The notes under the pieces are model-generated. The model was not told where the DNA came from. It saw nothing but the letters and a program-made list of their open reading frames with translations, and searched no databases. A stretch of DNA of 64,000 nucleotides from Montifringilla adamsi (lineage: Eukaryota > Chordata > Aves > Passeriformes > Passeridae), in the NCBI GenBank assembly GCA_017590115.1, contig JAGGNK010006482.1, forward strand, positions 682,001 to 746,000, in the 5' to 3' direction. Position numbers and translations under genes: made by a program. Positions within the stretch are counted from its first letter, which is position 1; the number at the start of each line of letters is the position of its first letter. This document shows, in pieces, positions 38,896 to 50,761 of this stretch.

Positions 38896-41140
38896 GAAAC
38901 AAAGAAGGAAATAAATAGCCCAAAGCAAGTGCCCTGCCCTGCTGCCACAGTCACCTTAGAGGCTCTTTGTGCACACCCTCCTAAGCATTCATTTGGGCTG
39001 AGCCTCTGCCTGGCCCTTGTCTGCTGGGTGCAGTATCTGCAGTTAAATGGGAGCTGTAAGTGGACTGTGGTGGAGCAAACTGTGTTAATAACACAGGCAG
39101 GCTTAGTATTGGAGGCAGCCCCAGGAGGAGATGCTGTAATTCCAGGCTCTCCTCTTGCACCATCTCCCTAGGATATTATTTTCTCACCGGTGCCTGACAG
39201 ATAAATGCACAGAAATGTCTTGCATCAGCAGTGCTGTCAGACTCATTGCTGTGCAATGCTGACTTGTGCTGTGGGGATGGGTAGGCACAAAGATGAGTGG
39301 TTGGATGAAAAGAAACTATGAAAATTCCTGTAGCTTCACATACAGAGGGCTGGCCTGTAATGCCTGGCTGGCTGTTTCTCCCCTTTCCTTAAAAGCCAGT
39401 TTTGGCATTCTCAGATGACACGGTCTTTATTCAGTCAGACAAAGCTGCTGATGGCCAGACTGCCCAAAGAGGTAAGTTTTATTTACAGATAAACCTGACC
39501 ACAAGCCAGTTCCCCACCTTTCACCAGCTGCTGAATGCTGGCCCTGGCTGTAGCTGGGACACAGCCCCAGCATGTGATGGCCACATTTACCCCCTTGCAT
39601 TATTTCAGCTGGTCTGTAGCAGCTGGACTCACAGCCTGTGCCTTTGCCAAAAGCACCCTCTGTAAATCAAGAGTTATGGTACAGTGATTTTCAGTGCTAG
39701 AAGAGCTAGACTGTGTGTGATGGGAAATCACAGCTCCTGCCTCTCAGCTGGGGTGGAAATAGGATCCTTTAGTGGGTGGGTGAGTATGGGGAGGGGGAAA
39801 TAAACCCAGCCATTCATCCCCCAGGAAAGGATGGTTGCTCCAGTTTACAGGCTGGGCAGAGCCTGCAGGTACAGCTCTAACCACAGCAAGCCACACTTGT
39901 CCAGTAAAGGTGATTACCCAGTTCCTGTTGGCATCACCCAGTAGCAGAGTTTCCACTGATGTTCTGCACACAGAAAGTACTTGAAGGTCCTCAGAGTGTG
40001 AAGCAAGTGTCCTGTGTGTGCTCTTTTCCCCCAGCCCCTTCCTTGCTCTTCCCAGAGGTGAGCAGCAGGAGATTCTCAGGCTCTGCTGGGGCCCAGCACA
40101 GGACACAGGAGCTCTGCAGAGGAGGCTTGTCCATGTGCTGGGCACTTTGTGTTCCCACCTCACCCTCTGCTCAGCAGCCCTCTCTTGTGGAAACACTTTG
40201 AAAATCAATTTAAATGGGTAAATTGGGATGTTAAACAGAAAGGACAGTGTTATCTCTGGATTTCTGCATGGGAATATGATCAGGCAGGTGCCTCAGCCAT
40301 TGCTGACCCCTGAGTGTGCATGACATGGCTGGGGACAGTCCCTGATGGCCTGAAAGGCACAGAGAATTTTATTTTTCCCTTCTTCCTGAGCAGTATTGGA
40401 GTGTATTGCAAGCAGAGCAATGCCCAGAGGCCATAGGGTGAGGGCAGCTCCCAAGAGGTTCTTGCTTTGAGCAAGAAACTGCTGTGGGATGAGCAGGGCC
40501 ACGAGGAGCAGAGAGCAGACACAGGCTGGAGGGGGTGCCACTCACAGCAGCCAGGCTGAGGTCTGGTAAATGGTTTAAATGATATGTTAGCTCTGTTGAA
40601 GACAGTGTCAGGGAGGATCAGCATCATTGTCTTTTCAGCCCTGGGATATTGGTCTGCATCCCATTTTGTCATTTTGATGGGATAAGCACAGTAAAATGGG
40701 ATGTCAGTGGTACTGTAATTAGCAGGGAAGGTGTGGCTGTCTGTCCTTCCACAACTGCATGGTGCTGCTCTGACTCACCAGTGGATACAGACCTGCTGAA
40801 TAGCCTCTAAATATCCTTGGCTTCATTTTGTTGTGAAGGTCAGGCCCTAGACTGTCCCTTGAAACTACTGGGGATGTTTCACTGGGGAAGGGACGAGTCA
40901 GCAAGATAATCATTGATTAAAGGCATGGGAAAGGGAGCAGGGAGCTTCAGTCTGGAGATGAATGTTCCAGGAGCTCCAAGGTGTGTGGCTCAGGCTGCTT
41001 AGCTCCAGCTGAAGAGGAAGGATTACCATAAGCTTGTTTAAACTTAACCATAAGTGGTTTAACCTGAAGTGGAGAAACTTGGAGTGTTAACACTGGTCAA
41101 AATAATCTCCAGACCAAAAAATCTAGTATCACTGTGTCAA

Positions 41141-41266
41141 CACTGTTTCCATTCCTTGGAACTTCCAGAAAGAGCTCTTTTTAGCTGCTTTACGCTTGGT
41201 TTTTTTGTTGTTGTTTTTTTTTTCCCAAAACAACTATAAAAGCATTAACACTTTGTTTGGTAAATC
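41141..41266 (+). repeat. Dispersed duplicate segment, copy A
   Basis: Shares GGAACTTCCAGAAAGAGCTC, TTTTTAGCTGCTTT and, after a T run, CCCAAAACA with 44202-44337. The two copies lie about 3 kb apart in the same intron. Origin unknown. Confidence 0.8.
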
Positions 41267-41862
41267 CCGTTCTCTTGGGCGTGAATAATCTCAGCAATAG
41301 TTTGGGTAAGGGGACTGTTAAAGGCTTCTCAGAAAAACTTTGGTGGTTTTATTCATTTTTGAGTAAAACTTTTCAACTCCAGAAGCCGTGAAATGTCTGA
41401 ACTGAGGCTGGTGGCAGCTTTGTTAATTCTGTGCTGTCTCAGGCCTTAGCAAAGAGAGGTGTGCCCTCTCCACTTGGTCCTTGCTTCACTCCAGACCCTG
41501 GGCATGCTGGAGGTGTGGCTGTGACTGACCAGGGCCAGGCTGAGACATGCAGACGAGCTCCCTGTAGGGAAATTCATGGCTTGGAGTGGCACTGATGCCA
41601 GCATTGGGCTGGGGTGAAATCCTCTGGTCTCCATGCCACAGGAGCCATCCATGCTCAGCTGCTCTTCACACCTGGGTTACACGCAGTGCTGTCCAAGGCT
41701 CTGAGCTCCCATGAGTTATGCCAAGCCATTACTCACCTCCTTGGCTGCCTTGTATCCTCTGCCAAGGTGACACCTCTGATTTATTGAAGGATCTGACAGA
41801 ATCAAACATTCTGTTCTGATGAGACCATTTCATCCACAGGTGTTCTAAATATTTTTTCCCGA

Positions 41863-41985
41863 TGTCCGGGAGGAATGAGGAGGAGGACTCCATGTTCTCA
41901 GAAGGCTAATTTATTACCTTATTATACTATAATATATTAATACTATACTAAAGAATACAGGAAGGATACTTCAGCCACAACCTGC
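41863..41985 (-). mobile_element. LTR fragment related to the solo LTR at 37869
   Basis: TGTCCGGGAGGAATGAGG, then ACTCCATGTTCTCAGAAGGC and an A/T-rich stretch with ATTATACTATAATATATTAA, is the reverse complement of the 3' part of that LTR. Only the terminal 120 bp or so is present. Confidence 0.7.
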
Positions 41986-44201
41986 TGACTGGCTTCCTCA
42001 AAGCATCATTTATTTTAGCAGCCTTAGCTGCACAAATCTGCATGTCTGAGACAGGAGAATTTTCTGGACTCTCCATCCATCAGAGTTTCTGCATGCCTGC
42101 CAAAAGGTGGGAGTTCAGCAGGGGGCTCAAGCACTGGCGTGCAGGTGTGCCAGCCGACCCTGGCTTCTGGCTGCCCTGCCAGCTGGGCTGGGAGCCCAGG
42201 CTCTGGAGAGCAGATGTGTCTGCCTTGGCTTGGGGAGCACGAGGTGCTGCATGGCAGGGTGTGTTCTGCAGGGAGGAGAGCAGAATAGTGAAAGCTGCAG
42301 AGTGAAAATAGCATACACTGCTCTGGAAGGAGGGAATCTTGTGGCTGTGCAGGGGAGGCTTGGACCTGGTCTGTGCTTAGAGTTCTCTGATGTGGGGCTT
42401 TGGGGGGAGCATGACCTGCACTCTTACTGCACAGTTTTAGTGTTGGCATAAATAAGATGTGTATCAGTTCAGTAGGGGTAGTTTTACACTCTCTTGGTTG
42501 GAAACAGCTTTCTCAAATAAATAATACTGATGGGAACACACCTGAGTGGTTCTTTGTGTGGGTGGGAGAGAGGGGCTCTGCAGTAGATGCCACACTGATG
42601 GAGGGAGCTCTTTGGATTCTTAAGGCTTACATGAGACTCTGCCAGGGTCATATGGCTTGGTAAAGGAAATTTCTGACTCAACATCTGGAATTAAAACGCA
42701 ATAAAAATAAAATTGAGGGGGCACACCAGCAATGGTAAGTTCCAATGAATGACATTAAGATTAATTGCACTTTTACAGAGTTCAACTTGCAGCTAAAGAA
42801 ATGTATTTCAATGGTATTGAATCATAGCATTAATATTAAGAGGCTAAATTTGTATTAAATCAATCAAAATAGAGAGCAGCATTTAAATGTGAGTGTAAGG
42901 TAAAGAATTCACTGTGACTGTTCCCATGAGTAACTTGCCAAGTACCAATACTGCAATTGAATTGTCTTTTTACTCCTGGGCACAATGCAGAACCAGAAAG
43001 TTTTCTTATGATCCTTTTCCAGCTGGCAAATATTTTACTCTATCCTGTAGCAAAGAGAGCAGCATCCCCAAAGATTTTCTCCCATAAGCAGCAGTGCTTT
43101 GAATCCCTAGTGAGAGAAACTCCAGAGGACTAACTCAAGCTGTGTGCTGCAGCCTCCCAGGATTTGAGGTAGGACCCAGACTTCAGAGCTGTGCTGTTTA
43201 GTGCAGTTATTTTTAGTCTAGGAAAACTCTTTTTTGCTTTACATAAGCAATTTTTTAGGGATTTAGAATTGGTAAATCTAACATTCCTCCCCTGAAATAC
43301 ACAAACCCAGAGATTTCTGCTTTTACTGTTTTCTGTCAGAAAAAAATACTATGTTGGTACCTTTTTATGTTCATTTTAATAAGAAAATTAGTAACTGCAA
43401 GCCATTCAGGATGAAGCTGCAAATTTAACTTTAAACTAATTTTTAAGCTTTCTTCCTTGAATTTAGGCGTTAGCAGAGATAGGTTAAAAGGTTTAGATCA
43501 TATGCTGATTTACTGGAAGCATGAACCTTTAGAACCACCATCCTCCTTTTCTATTTTCCTTTTCTCAGCCAAGTGTCTAAGTGGGAGTTTAGAGCAGAGG
43601 CAGCTGCTGCTCACACACTCTCAAGCAATGATCAAAGCACAGCTCCCTGACTTGCCCTCCTTGAGTCTCCTCAGTAAGCTGCAAACTTTAAGAACTTAAA
43701 GTGTAAATTCAGAAGAAAAAGGTGTGATTTATTCTTTTTTCTCCATGGTGGGGGAAGAAACCTGTGCTGGAGGATGCCTGGCAGTGAGCTGAGCCCCACT
43801 CCCACGCAGTTTGTCAGCACTGTTGCTGTAGGAAGTGAAGATAAAAGTGGAACACCTCTATTTTAAGCAGTTTCTATATCCTGGGAGCAAGCTGAGGAGC
43901 ACTGAATGCTTTCCTGGCTCAGCTGTGTTCTTGCTGTCATGTCCCAGTGTTGCCCAGAACAGGGCTGAAAACCTGTCAGTGCAGGTCGTGGTTCCTCAGG
44001 AGGGCAGGTATGAGCTGTGCCTGCAGGGCTTGAACTCCTCTGTGGCCTCACAAGTAACTTGGTGTAATTAGTTGACACCTTGAAATAAGTTTTCATTATA
44101 TTTACTCTGATATGTTCCAGGCAGGCAGTCCCAAAATCACTTTGCAGTTATTGGAAATACAACTTTAGTGCTGGGAGGACTTGGTGTGAGAGCTATTCAA
44201 T

Positions 44202-44337
44202 ACTGTTCCCATTTTTTGGAACTTCCAGAAAGAGCTCTTTTTAGCTGCTTTGTGCTTGGTTGTTGTGGGTTTTTTTGGTTTTTTTTTTTTTTTTTTCCCA
44301 AAACAGCAACAAAAGCAATAACATTTTATATTTGGTA
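44202..44337 (+). repeat. Dispersed duplicate segment, copy B
   Basis: Second copy of the segment at 41141, in the same orientation, with a longer T run (about 44278-44297) between the two conserved parts. Confidence 0.8.
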
Positions 44338-44539
44338 AAATATAAGATGTTACTGCTTTTATAACAATTAGATAGAACTCTGTGTGAGAAGCATCCGCTG
44401 ATTTCATCAGATCTGAAACAGAAAATACAGATGTCTGTCCCCCTGTATAGACACACCTGTCCCAGCTTTGTGTCAGTGGAAGAGCTGTGTGGCAGCAGCT
44501 CTCTGACCACAGAGAGAAACACACAACTTTCCCAGGCAT

Positions 44540-44822
44540 TGTGCTGGGAAAGGCTGTGAGAAGATCAGAGGAAAAAATGAGAAACAATTCTTATCTCCAC
44601 TTGCTGCACCTGTTACTGTGAACACATGGAATGTGTTACAGAAATTTGTTTACCAAAGGGTGGTTTCTTAATTAACCAATAGTGATATTGTTTTAATTAA
44701 AGGACCAGTCAAGTCCAGCTGTATCATAACTGTCTATAAAAACAATGGGTTTCTTAATAAAAACAGAGATTGAGCAGCTTTCTGTGAATCGCGGAGTCTA
44801 TAATAATTATTACCCAGCTGGG
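44540..44822 (+). mobile_element. LTR-like element upstream of CLIP2 coding exon 3
   Basis: Starts TGTGCTGGGAAAGGCTGTG and includes GAGAAACAATTCTTATCTCC, as in other bird LTRs. It has a TATA-like TCTATAAAAA at 44733 and AATAAA at about 44756. The 3' boundary is uncertain, and no gag/pol/env remains are nearby. Confidence 0.55.
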
Positions 44823-44865
44823 GGGCTGGTACTACACACTGCTGCCATCTCTAATCCTCTTGTCT

Positions 44866-44950
44866 AAACCGCTTCTCTCTGAACATCTTCTCTCAACCTC
44901 TTCTCTCTGAACATCTTCTCTAAACCTCTTCTCTGTGCCCTCTTCCCGCT
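44866..44950. repeat. 28-bp pyrimidine-rich tandem repeat forming the acceptor tract of coding exon 3
   Basis: AACC motifs at 44867, 44895 and 44923 mark a 28-bp period (AACCTCTTCTCTCTGAACAT then CTTCTCT), about 2.7 copies. It ends a few bases before the AG at 44955 and so serves as the polypyrimidine tract. Confidence 0.85.
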
Positions 44951-44955
44951 GGCAG

Positions 44956-45080
44956 GTCGGTGGCACAAAGACAGGAGTGGTGCGCTACGTGGGAGAGACG
45001 GATTTTGCCAAAGGAGAGTGGTGTGGAGTGGAGCTGGACGAGCCCCTGGGCAAGAACGACGGGGCGGTTGCTGGCACAAG
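44956..45080 (+). CDS. CLIP2: CLIP2 coding exon 3: second CAP-Gly, residues 218-258 plus two bases of codon 259
   Basis: Encodes most of the second CAP-Gly domain, opening [14 protein letters not shown] with GKNDG at residues 249-253. The wording is essentially that of mammalian CLIP-115. The acceptor is GGCAG|GTC at 44955 and the donor ACAAG|GTACTG at 45080. Two bases of Arg259 are left to join the next exon. Its polypyrimidine tract is built from a short tandem repeat, and an LTR ends about 130 bp upstream, so this exon sits in unusually repeat-dense surroundings. Confidence 0.96.
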
Positions 45081-45179
45081 GTACTGGGTGCTCTGAACCC
45101 CTGCACACCTCCTGGGGGCCTGGGGGGCAAATGCCATCAGCCCCAGGGGGAGAGTTGATGGTTTTTTCTGAGTTCTTAC

Positions 45180-45690
45180 GAGCTTTTAGGGGAACCTGTC
45201 GTACTTGAGATGGCTCAGCTACTTGGAGCGGTGTAAAATCAGTAGGATGGCTTCGGAGATAGTGTTGGAAACAGAAAAGTTTTAATAAAAGGTAAAATAA
45301 CAAAGCTCTCTCAGAGAAAAACTGAGCCAGGGGCAAGAGGTTCTTGCTCTTGCTACAAACACTCTACAAAAGCGATTATTTGTTTTGTTCTCTTTATTTT
45401 CTGGTGAATTACTTAGGTGGGACTTTTTGGCTTCTGTCTAGTTAGGTAACCTTAGGTTTGAGGTGAAGTCTCAAAGGTCTTATGAGGCATCTTTTTACCA
45501 AATTGAGGAGAGAAACTTCTGGGCTTTTTTCTTTTATTAAGGACACAAAGGATAATTTGGTTACTCTGTCAACATTCCTACAGAGAGTTAGGGCTGTGCT
45601 TAGTTGACTGTTGTGGGCTCGGAGGAAGAGTCGAATTTTGAGTGTTGTAGGTTTTTGGATAGCCTTGCAGGGAGATCAATAAAAACCTCA
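45180..45690 (-). mobile_element. Probable degraded LTR remnant
   Basis: The minus strand contains TTTTATTAAAACTTTTCTG and TTTCCAACACTATCTCC, resembling the R/U5 end of bird ERV LTRs, and a second AATAAA-like motif occurs near 45678 on the plus strand. Boundaries are uncertain. Confidence 0.35.
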
Positions 45691-46355
45691 TCACTGCACC
45701 ACTTTAAAGCAGGATCAGATAACTTCTGTGAAGGAGGAACCTGAATGGCTTCAGGAAACAGGAGAAAGTAGGGAGAGAAGATAACTTACAGTGGGATTTA
45801 ATTTTTGCTAGAAACTGATTCTGTTGATTGTATTAGCTTTGCTTTCTACCACACATTCCTGTCATAAACTTTCTTCTTGTGCTATGTTACCCTACTTTCT
45901 TTTCTCCTCAGCTTAATGTTTTATTCTCTTCATTCTGTGAACAAATTTCCAGAGAACTGAAAGAACAGTTGGTGGTTGTTTTCTGTCCTTGTACTAATTC
46001 TGTAGGAGATAGGTGTCTGCTGATGGATCTTATCACCTCTGACTCCCTAGGCCCCTCCACTCTTTTCTTTTCCAAAAAAGACCTTGTTGGTACCTATAAA
46101 ATAGGCAAGGACATCTCACAGGCTTGCTGGGAAGCTCTTTCTATTCATGTGGAATTTAGTTAATGGAATGACCGAGGCCTTGGATCTTGAAATTGGTGGT
46201 GTTCAAATCTGAATTATACAGTAGCTCTTTCACCATGCTTCAAATACAGGGGCAGCTGATGCCTTGTCCTACACAAGTTCCTTAAGTGGGAAATACTGTT
46301 GGTTTCTTGGAGCTTCTGAAGGCAGACTGGCTTTAGAGGTGAGATTTATCTTTCA

Positions 46356-46412
46356 CAGAATTAACTGGGCTGGAAAAGACCTTTGATGTCATCAAGACCA
46401 ACCTATGTCTTT
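46356..46412 (-). mobile_element. Small CR1 LINE scrap
   Basis: GGGCTGGAAAAGACCTTTGA and TGTCATCAAGACCAACCTA are a diverged reverse-strand CR1 3' end. Confidence 0.5.
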
Positions 46413-49400
46413 GAAACTGAGGAGCTAAGGGTTCCTGCCTTGTTAGATCTCAGGTTCTGTAATAAAGGTTTCTTATGTCGGCTGAGCCTTTTTTTGTCCA
46501 GCAGCCATGTGCTTTCATTTAAATGAAGAGAAAAGCTGTCTTGTTCAATGTCAGGGCAAGAAAGCAGTAAATGATTGGCAGCAGATGGCTGAGTTTCAGC
46601 CTGTTCTCAAAATAAAAGAAGCAGGATGGCAGAGAATAAATCATGGAGTGAATGCAAGTCCCTGCTTTCTTTATCATACCATTCAAACTATGCAGAAGAT
46701 TAATCTTCATGGTGCTCAGAAAGTGTTTCTTGTCTCTGTGCATGTGGAAGGTGTGAAAGGCAGATGTGAGTGTGGTGCTGTCTGCCTCTCATCCTCGTAC
46801 CTCTGTTGCTGTGGTTTGAAAATCCAACTTTTGGAAGTCATCCGTCTTCTGAAACGGCTGCAACTTGGCTGGGGCTGTTCTGGTGTGTGCCCTGTCAGCA
46901 GAGGCTTCTCCTTTGGTTCACACTGTTCAGGGCACGGCTGCAACATTGCCCATGTCTGTCCTTTCGAGCCTTCCTCCAGCCTTTGATTTCCTTGCAGCAG
47001 TGCCCGTGTAGCAGCAGTGGTTTGGAGAAGCTGACCCAGTCCAGCCAGCTCCCCTGGGCATGCCGGCACCCCCGAGTCAGCCCTGCCTGCTGTGCTGCTC
47101 TTGTCCTGCCAGGCTCAGCCTGGGCAGGGCTCTCAGGACTCTGCAGGCTGTGCTTTGGCGATGGTTGCCATCTAGTGAGCATTGGCCAGCAAGCCCAGCA
47201 CTGCCTGCTGCAGCAGGAGAGTGAGGCCAAAACTGGAGCTCAGCTGAGGCTGGTGGAAGCAGCAGAGGTAGCATGGAGCCTTTGGTGAAATTGTCCACTT
47301 GAGCTGGTGGTGAACTGGCTGGAATTTGGTGTGGCTTGTCAGATTATGTCTTTTTCTGGCCCAGAGATGGGGTAACTGAGAGGTGTTTTAAAAACTTTTA
47401 TTCCATTTTCAGTCTCACGACAATACAGATGTTATAATGAATGCTATTATAATCAGAAGCCAACTATTTCTTAATTACAATATATTATAAGGGTTTCTTG
47501 GCTTATCAGCTGTAGCCACACTGTGCTGTAAATGCCTTCTAAAATTACCCCTCATGGGTCTTACTATAATGCATCTTTTATAGTCTTATTTATCTAAAGT
47601 ATTCAGTCTTATTTGCAAGGCCATCCTTTGAAACTTGTTTCTAGCTCCATTTCTGTCTCAGCAATGTCTGTCCTATTCCATGGCATTTCTAAGTCAGCAT
47701 TTCTTATCTCAAGGTTTGCATACAGATGCACACTGTGTGGGCCTTCTGTCGGGCTTTGAGAATTCTCCATAAACTCACTTCCCATGGTGGGTCACTGATT
47801 TTCCTGCAGGTTCAGGTGTGGGTGTGCAGCAAGGGAAGCCCCAGGGCTGGGCTTTCCCAGCATCTCTGGGTCAGGAGCAGTGGCCCAGGGTGTCCCTGTG
47901 GGCAGCCCCTCTGTGCACCAGATGCTGCTGATCTGCACTGAGCTTTGCTGCATCTGCTTTCTTGCCTGCACAGGAGACTGCAGAGGTGCTGGTGTGGTTT
48001 GGTTTGGTGTCAGTTCCACAAAGCCAAGCAAGTTCCATGGACTCATCTCTAGTAATTTAAATGTGACCTGCTTATTTTACAGTTCTCCCTTCTCTCTCTG
48101 CTCCAGTCAGAGTCCTTGCTCACTAAACTGCCCAGACCTTTTACTTCTGCATTGTTTGTCAGCCTTGGACACTGAAGATTTTTCCAGCTATTTCAACATT
48201 TCCTGTGCTGTTTTCCACCTGCAGTTTGCATTGCCATCACTTTTCTGCCCTGTTTCCTCTCTGTAATGTGAGCACAGAGCTCCTCCACACTCAGAGAGAG
48301 CAGCTCTTGGTTTCCATGTAGATCTTTTTTTTCTGCCAAGTGGTTTGGACCCAATTCCTGCTTCTGAATTATAAAAGTTAATTGCAACCACTTTCAATCT
48401 GGACTGAAAGAAAATGGGCAGACATAGTGATGCAAGATTGAACTTGCTAAGAGCTGTCAGAGGCTTTTAAGGGAATTAACATTTGGGATTGTTGAGCAGC
48501 CACGAGTACCAGGCTGTGCTTACAGCAGGCAGAGCTGTGGAAGGGGCTGTTGGCCTGCCTGTGCCTACTGGAATTTGGGAAGATGATGCTGAGCAGGGCT
48601 TTGGCAGGTTGTCAAGAGGTCAGCCTGTGGTGTGGCTGGTTTTTAAAACCCAAGGGCCTGTGTTGGCAGGAAGCTGAGGAGGCTGAGAGATCCGGGGTTG
48701 TAGAGGGGTTGTTTAAAGTTTGTTGTAGAAAAAACATGGATCTGAGCTGTTGTTTAAAATTTAATTTTATTCTCATCTGGCTGGAGATCAGGCTGTTCCC
48801 TGGCCTCCCAAGCACACAGGGGTCTGCCTGTGACACAGCTGCCAGCACTTAGAAATAAAAGGGAGTTGGGGAAACAGCTGCTAACATCTGGAGAGTGAGA
48901 AAACTTGTTCTAATAAAACTGGATTTGTGTAATTTAGTCATTAGAACCTGCTTTTTTATATTAACATAGGGCAGATTGTTTTATGGCCCAGTATTTAGTC
49001 CTGTTCTTGCTGGGAGGCCTGTGAGAAAGCTCTTAGAGGAGCTTTTTGTGTTGGCTGCTCCCCTGAACTCGGGGACACAATGCTGGAGGTGATCTGGTTT
49101 TTCTTGCTGCAGTGCAGCTGGCCAGCAGCAAATGAACCTTGGCTTCTGCTGGTCAGCCAAGGCCCTGAAGGAGTTTCCAGGGTTTGACACTGACTTGTGG
49201 CTCATTTTTATTCTGGAAGAGGGCTCTGGAGAGACAGAATCATCGGGCTCAGTGCAGTTGCGGAAGAGACCATGCACTGTAATTATCTGGTCCTCCCTTT
49301 TCCATGCTTTCATCTTTCCAAGTTTGTTGGCATAGGAAACAGTTTCTCTGCCGCCCAAAGGAGGTAGCACACGCTGGAGTTTGCTGTAATGGTATTTTTA

Positions 49401-49493
49401 GCTTCAAAGGTTTGAGCTACTGTTTTGGTAGGAAAGATTTTTACCCTGTGGAACATTTGTGCAGAACTGTATGATTCAGATCTTTTTATTTGA

Positions 49494-49805
49494 CAGAGTC
49501 ACGGGGTGGGTCAGGTTGGAAGGGACCACAGTTGCTCATCTAGTCCAACCTTCCTGCTCAGGAAGGGTTATCCCAGGGCACATGGCATGGTATTGTGTCC
49601 AGAAGGTTCTGGAATATCCCCACAGCTTCTCTGGGCAGCCTGTTCAGGTCTTGGTCACTGTACAGGGAAGAAGTTCTTCCTCATTTTTATCTGGAACTTC
49701 CTGCCTGTGGCCTCTTGTCTCATTGCTGAGCTCACAGAGTAGAGCCTTGTCCATCTTTGACATCTCCTGCAGACACACTTTACTACATCCCCATCCTCAA
49801 AGCAG
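49494..49805 (-). mobile_element. CR1 LINE fragment, reverse orientation
   Basis: GGTTGGAAGGGACCACAGTT, TCTAGTCCAACCTTCCTGCT, TTCTCTGGGCAGCCTGTTC and GAAGAAGTTCTTCCTCAT are the reverse complement of the CR1 3' region. Confidence 0.88.
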
Positions 49806-50070
49806 GGTGAAGAGCACACCCAAGTTTTGGGAAGGCTGGTGGTGAGGAAGGAGTGCTTGTGCTGTGGCTGTGTTTATGTTCTGGATATGTGCTCTCCAGG
49901 CTGCCAGCTGTGTCTTTCCTGGCATCTTACCAAAGTGCACAGCAGCTGGTGCTTGGCAATTACCTCAGGTCCCCCTGCTAAATTACCACAAATGCAAACA
50001 GGGAGATTGCCAGTACTGCAAGTAGGAAAGGAGAATAATCCAACTGCTTGTACACAGGAAAGTAGTTGTT

Positions 50071-50419
50071 TAGCCTGGAGGAAAGGAGACTCAGAGGTGA
50101 TCTTAAACTCTACAGCTCCCTGAAAGGTGGCTGTGCTCAGCTGGGGCTGGGCTCTTTCTCCAGGCAGCACTGACAGAACCAGAGCACACAGTCTCCAGCT
50201 GTACCAAGGGAAATACAGGCTGGATATCAGGAAAAAGTTTTTCACAGAAAGAGTGATAAAGTTCTGGACTGGCTGCCTGGGGAGGTGGTGCAGTCCCCAT
50301 TCCTGGGTGTGTTTAACAAAGCCTGGATGTGGCACTGGGTGCCAGGGTTTAGTTGGAGTGTTGGGGCTGGGTTGGACTCGGTGATCTTGAAGGTCTCTTC
50401 CAACCCAGTGATTCTGTGA
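50071..50419 (+). mobile_element. CR1 LINE fragment just upstream of CLIP2 coding exon 4
   Basis: Contains AGCCTGGAGGAAAGGAGACT, CTGAAAGGTGGCTGTGCTCA, TGGCTGCCTGGGGAGGTGG and ends CCCAGTGATTCTGTG. It is similar to the copy at 18630 and ends 128 bp before the exon. Confidence 0.9.
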
Positions 50420-50547
50420 AACACTGCCACAGCAAAGCACCCAGAGATGAGCTGTGGGTTTTGTGCTGCTTGGCAATGCCATTCTGCAAGGCTTGGGTGA
50501 GTTGGCTGCTCTGCCACTTCTCACCTGGTGCCTCTCCTGCATTCCAG

Positions 50548-50761
50548 GTATTTTCAGTGCCCACCCAAGTTTGGCCTCTTTGCTCCCATCCACAAGGTGA
50601 TCCGCATCGGGTTCCCATCAACCAGCCCTGCCAAGGCAAAGAAGAGCAAGAGGATGGCTATGGGGGTGTCAGCCCTGACCCACAGCCCCAGCAGCTCCTC
50701 CATCAGCTCCGTCAGCTCCGTGGCCTCCTCGGTCGGGGGCAGGCCCAGCCGCAGTGGGCTG
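50548..50761 (+). CDS. CLIP2: CLIP2 coding exon 4: end of second CAP-Gly and serine-rich linker, residues 259-330
   Basis: After the CATTCCAG acceptor the frame reads [20 protein letters not shown], completing the second CAP-Gly. A basic patch (AKAKKSKR) follows, then a run dominated by serine and valine (about residues 295-325). Basic and serine-rich stretches beside CAP-Gly domains are known in this family to help microtubule binding and to carry phosphorylation sites. The exon ends in phase at GGGCTG|GTGAGT. The sequence is nearly identical to mammalian CLIP2. Confidence 0.96.

Larger units (their letters stand above)
33631..44955 (+). other. CLIP2 intron between coding exons 2 and 3 (11.3 kb)
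   Basis: No supported coding sequence. It is rich in mobile-element remains: an LTR at 33648-33990, a solo LTR at 37869-38278, a CR1 copy at 38612-38895, an LTR fragment near 41863-41985, and another LTR at about 44540-44822. A roughly 130-bp segment occurs twice (41141 and 44202). A 28-bp pyrimidine tandem repeat lies at its 3' end. The rest shows nothing I recognise. Confidence 0.85.
45081..50547 (+). other. CLIP2 intron between coding exons 3 and 4 (5.5 kb)
   Basis: No supported coding sequence. It contains a probable LTR remnant at about 45180-45690, a small CR1 scrap near 46356, and two CR1 copies in opposite orientation at 49494-49805 and 50071-50419, the second ending 128 bp before the next exon. 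Other parts show nothing recognisable. Confidence 0.85.

Noticed and set aside
33631..45700. Functional endogenous retrovirus genes
   Set aside because: Only LTR-sized pieces are present; no gag, pol or env frame was recognised on either strand.
46770..47288. 172-codon plus-strand open frame rich in Cys/Leu/Trp
   Set aside because: It lies within a CLIP2 intron in GC-moderate sequence, with no family resemblance.
49874..50593. 239-codon minus-strand open frame
   Set aside because: It runs antisense through a CR1 copy and into the CLIP2 exon at 50548, and has no recognisable protein features.
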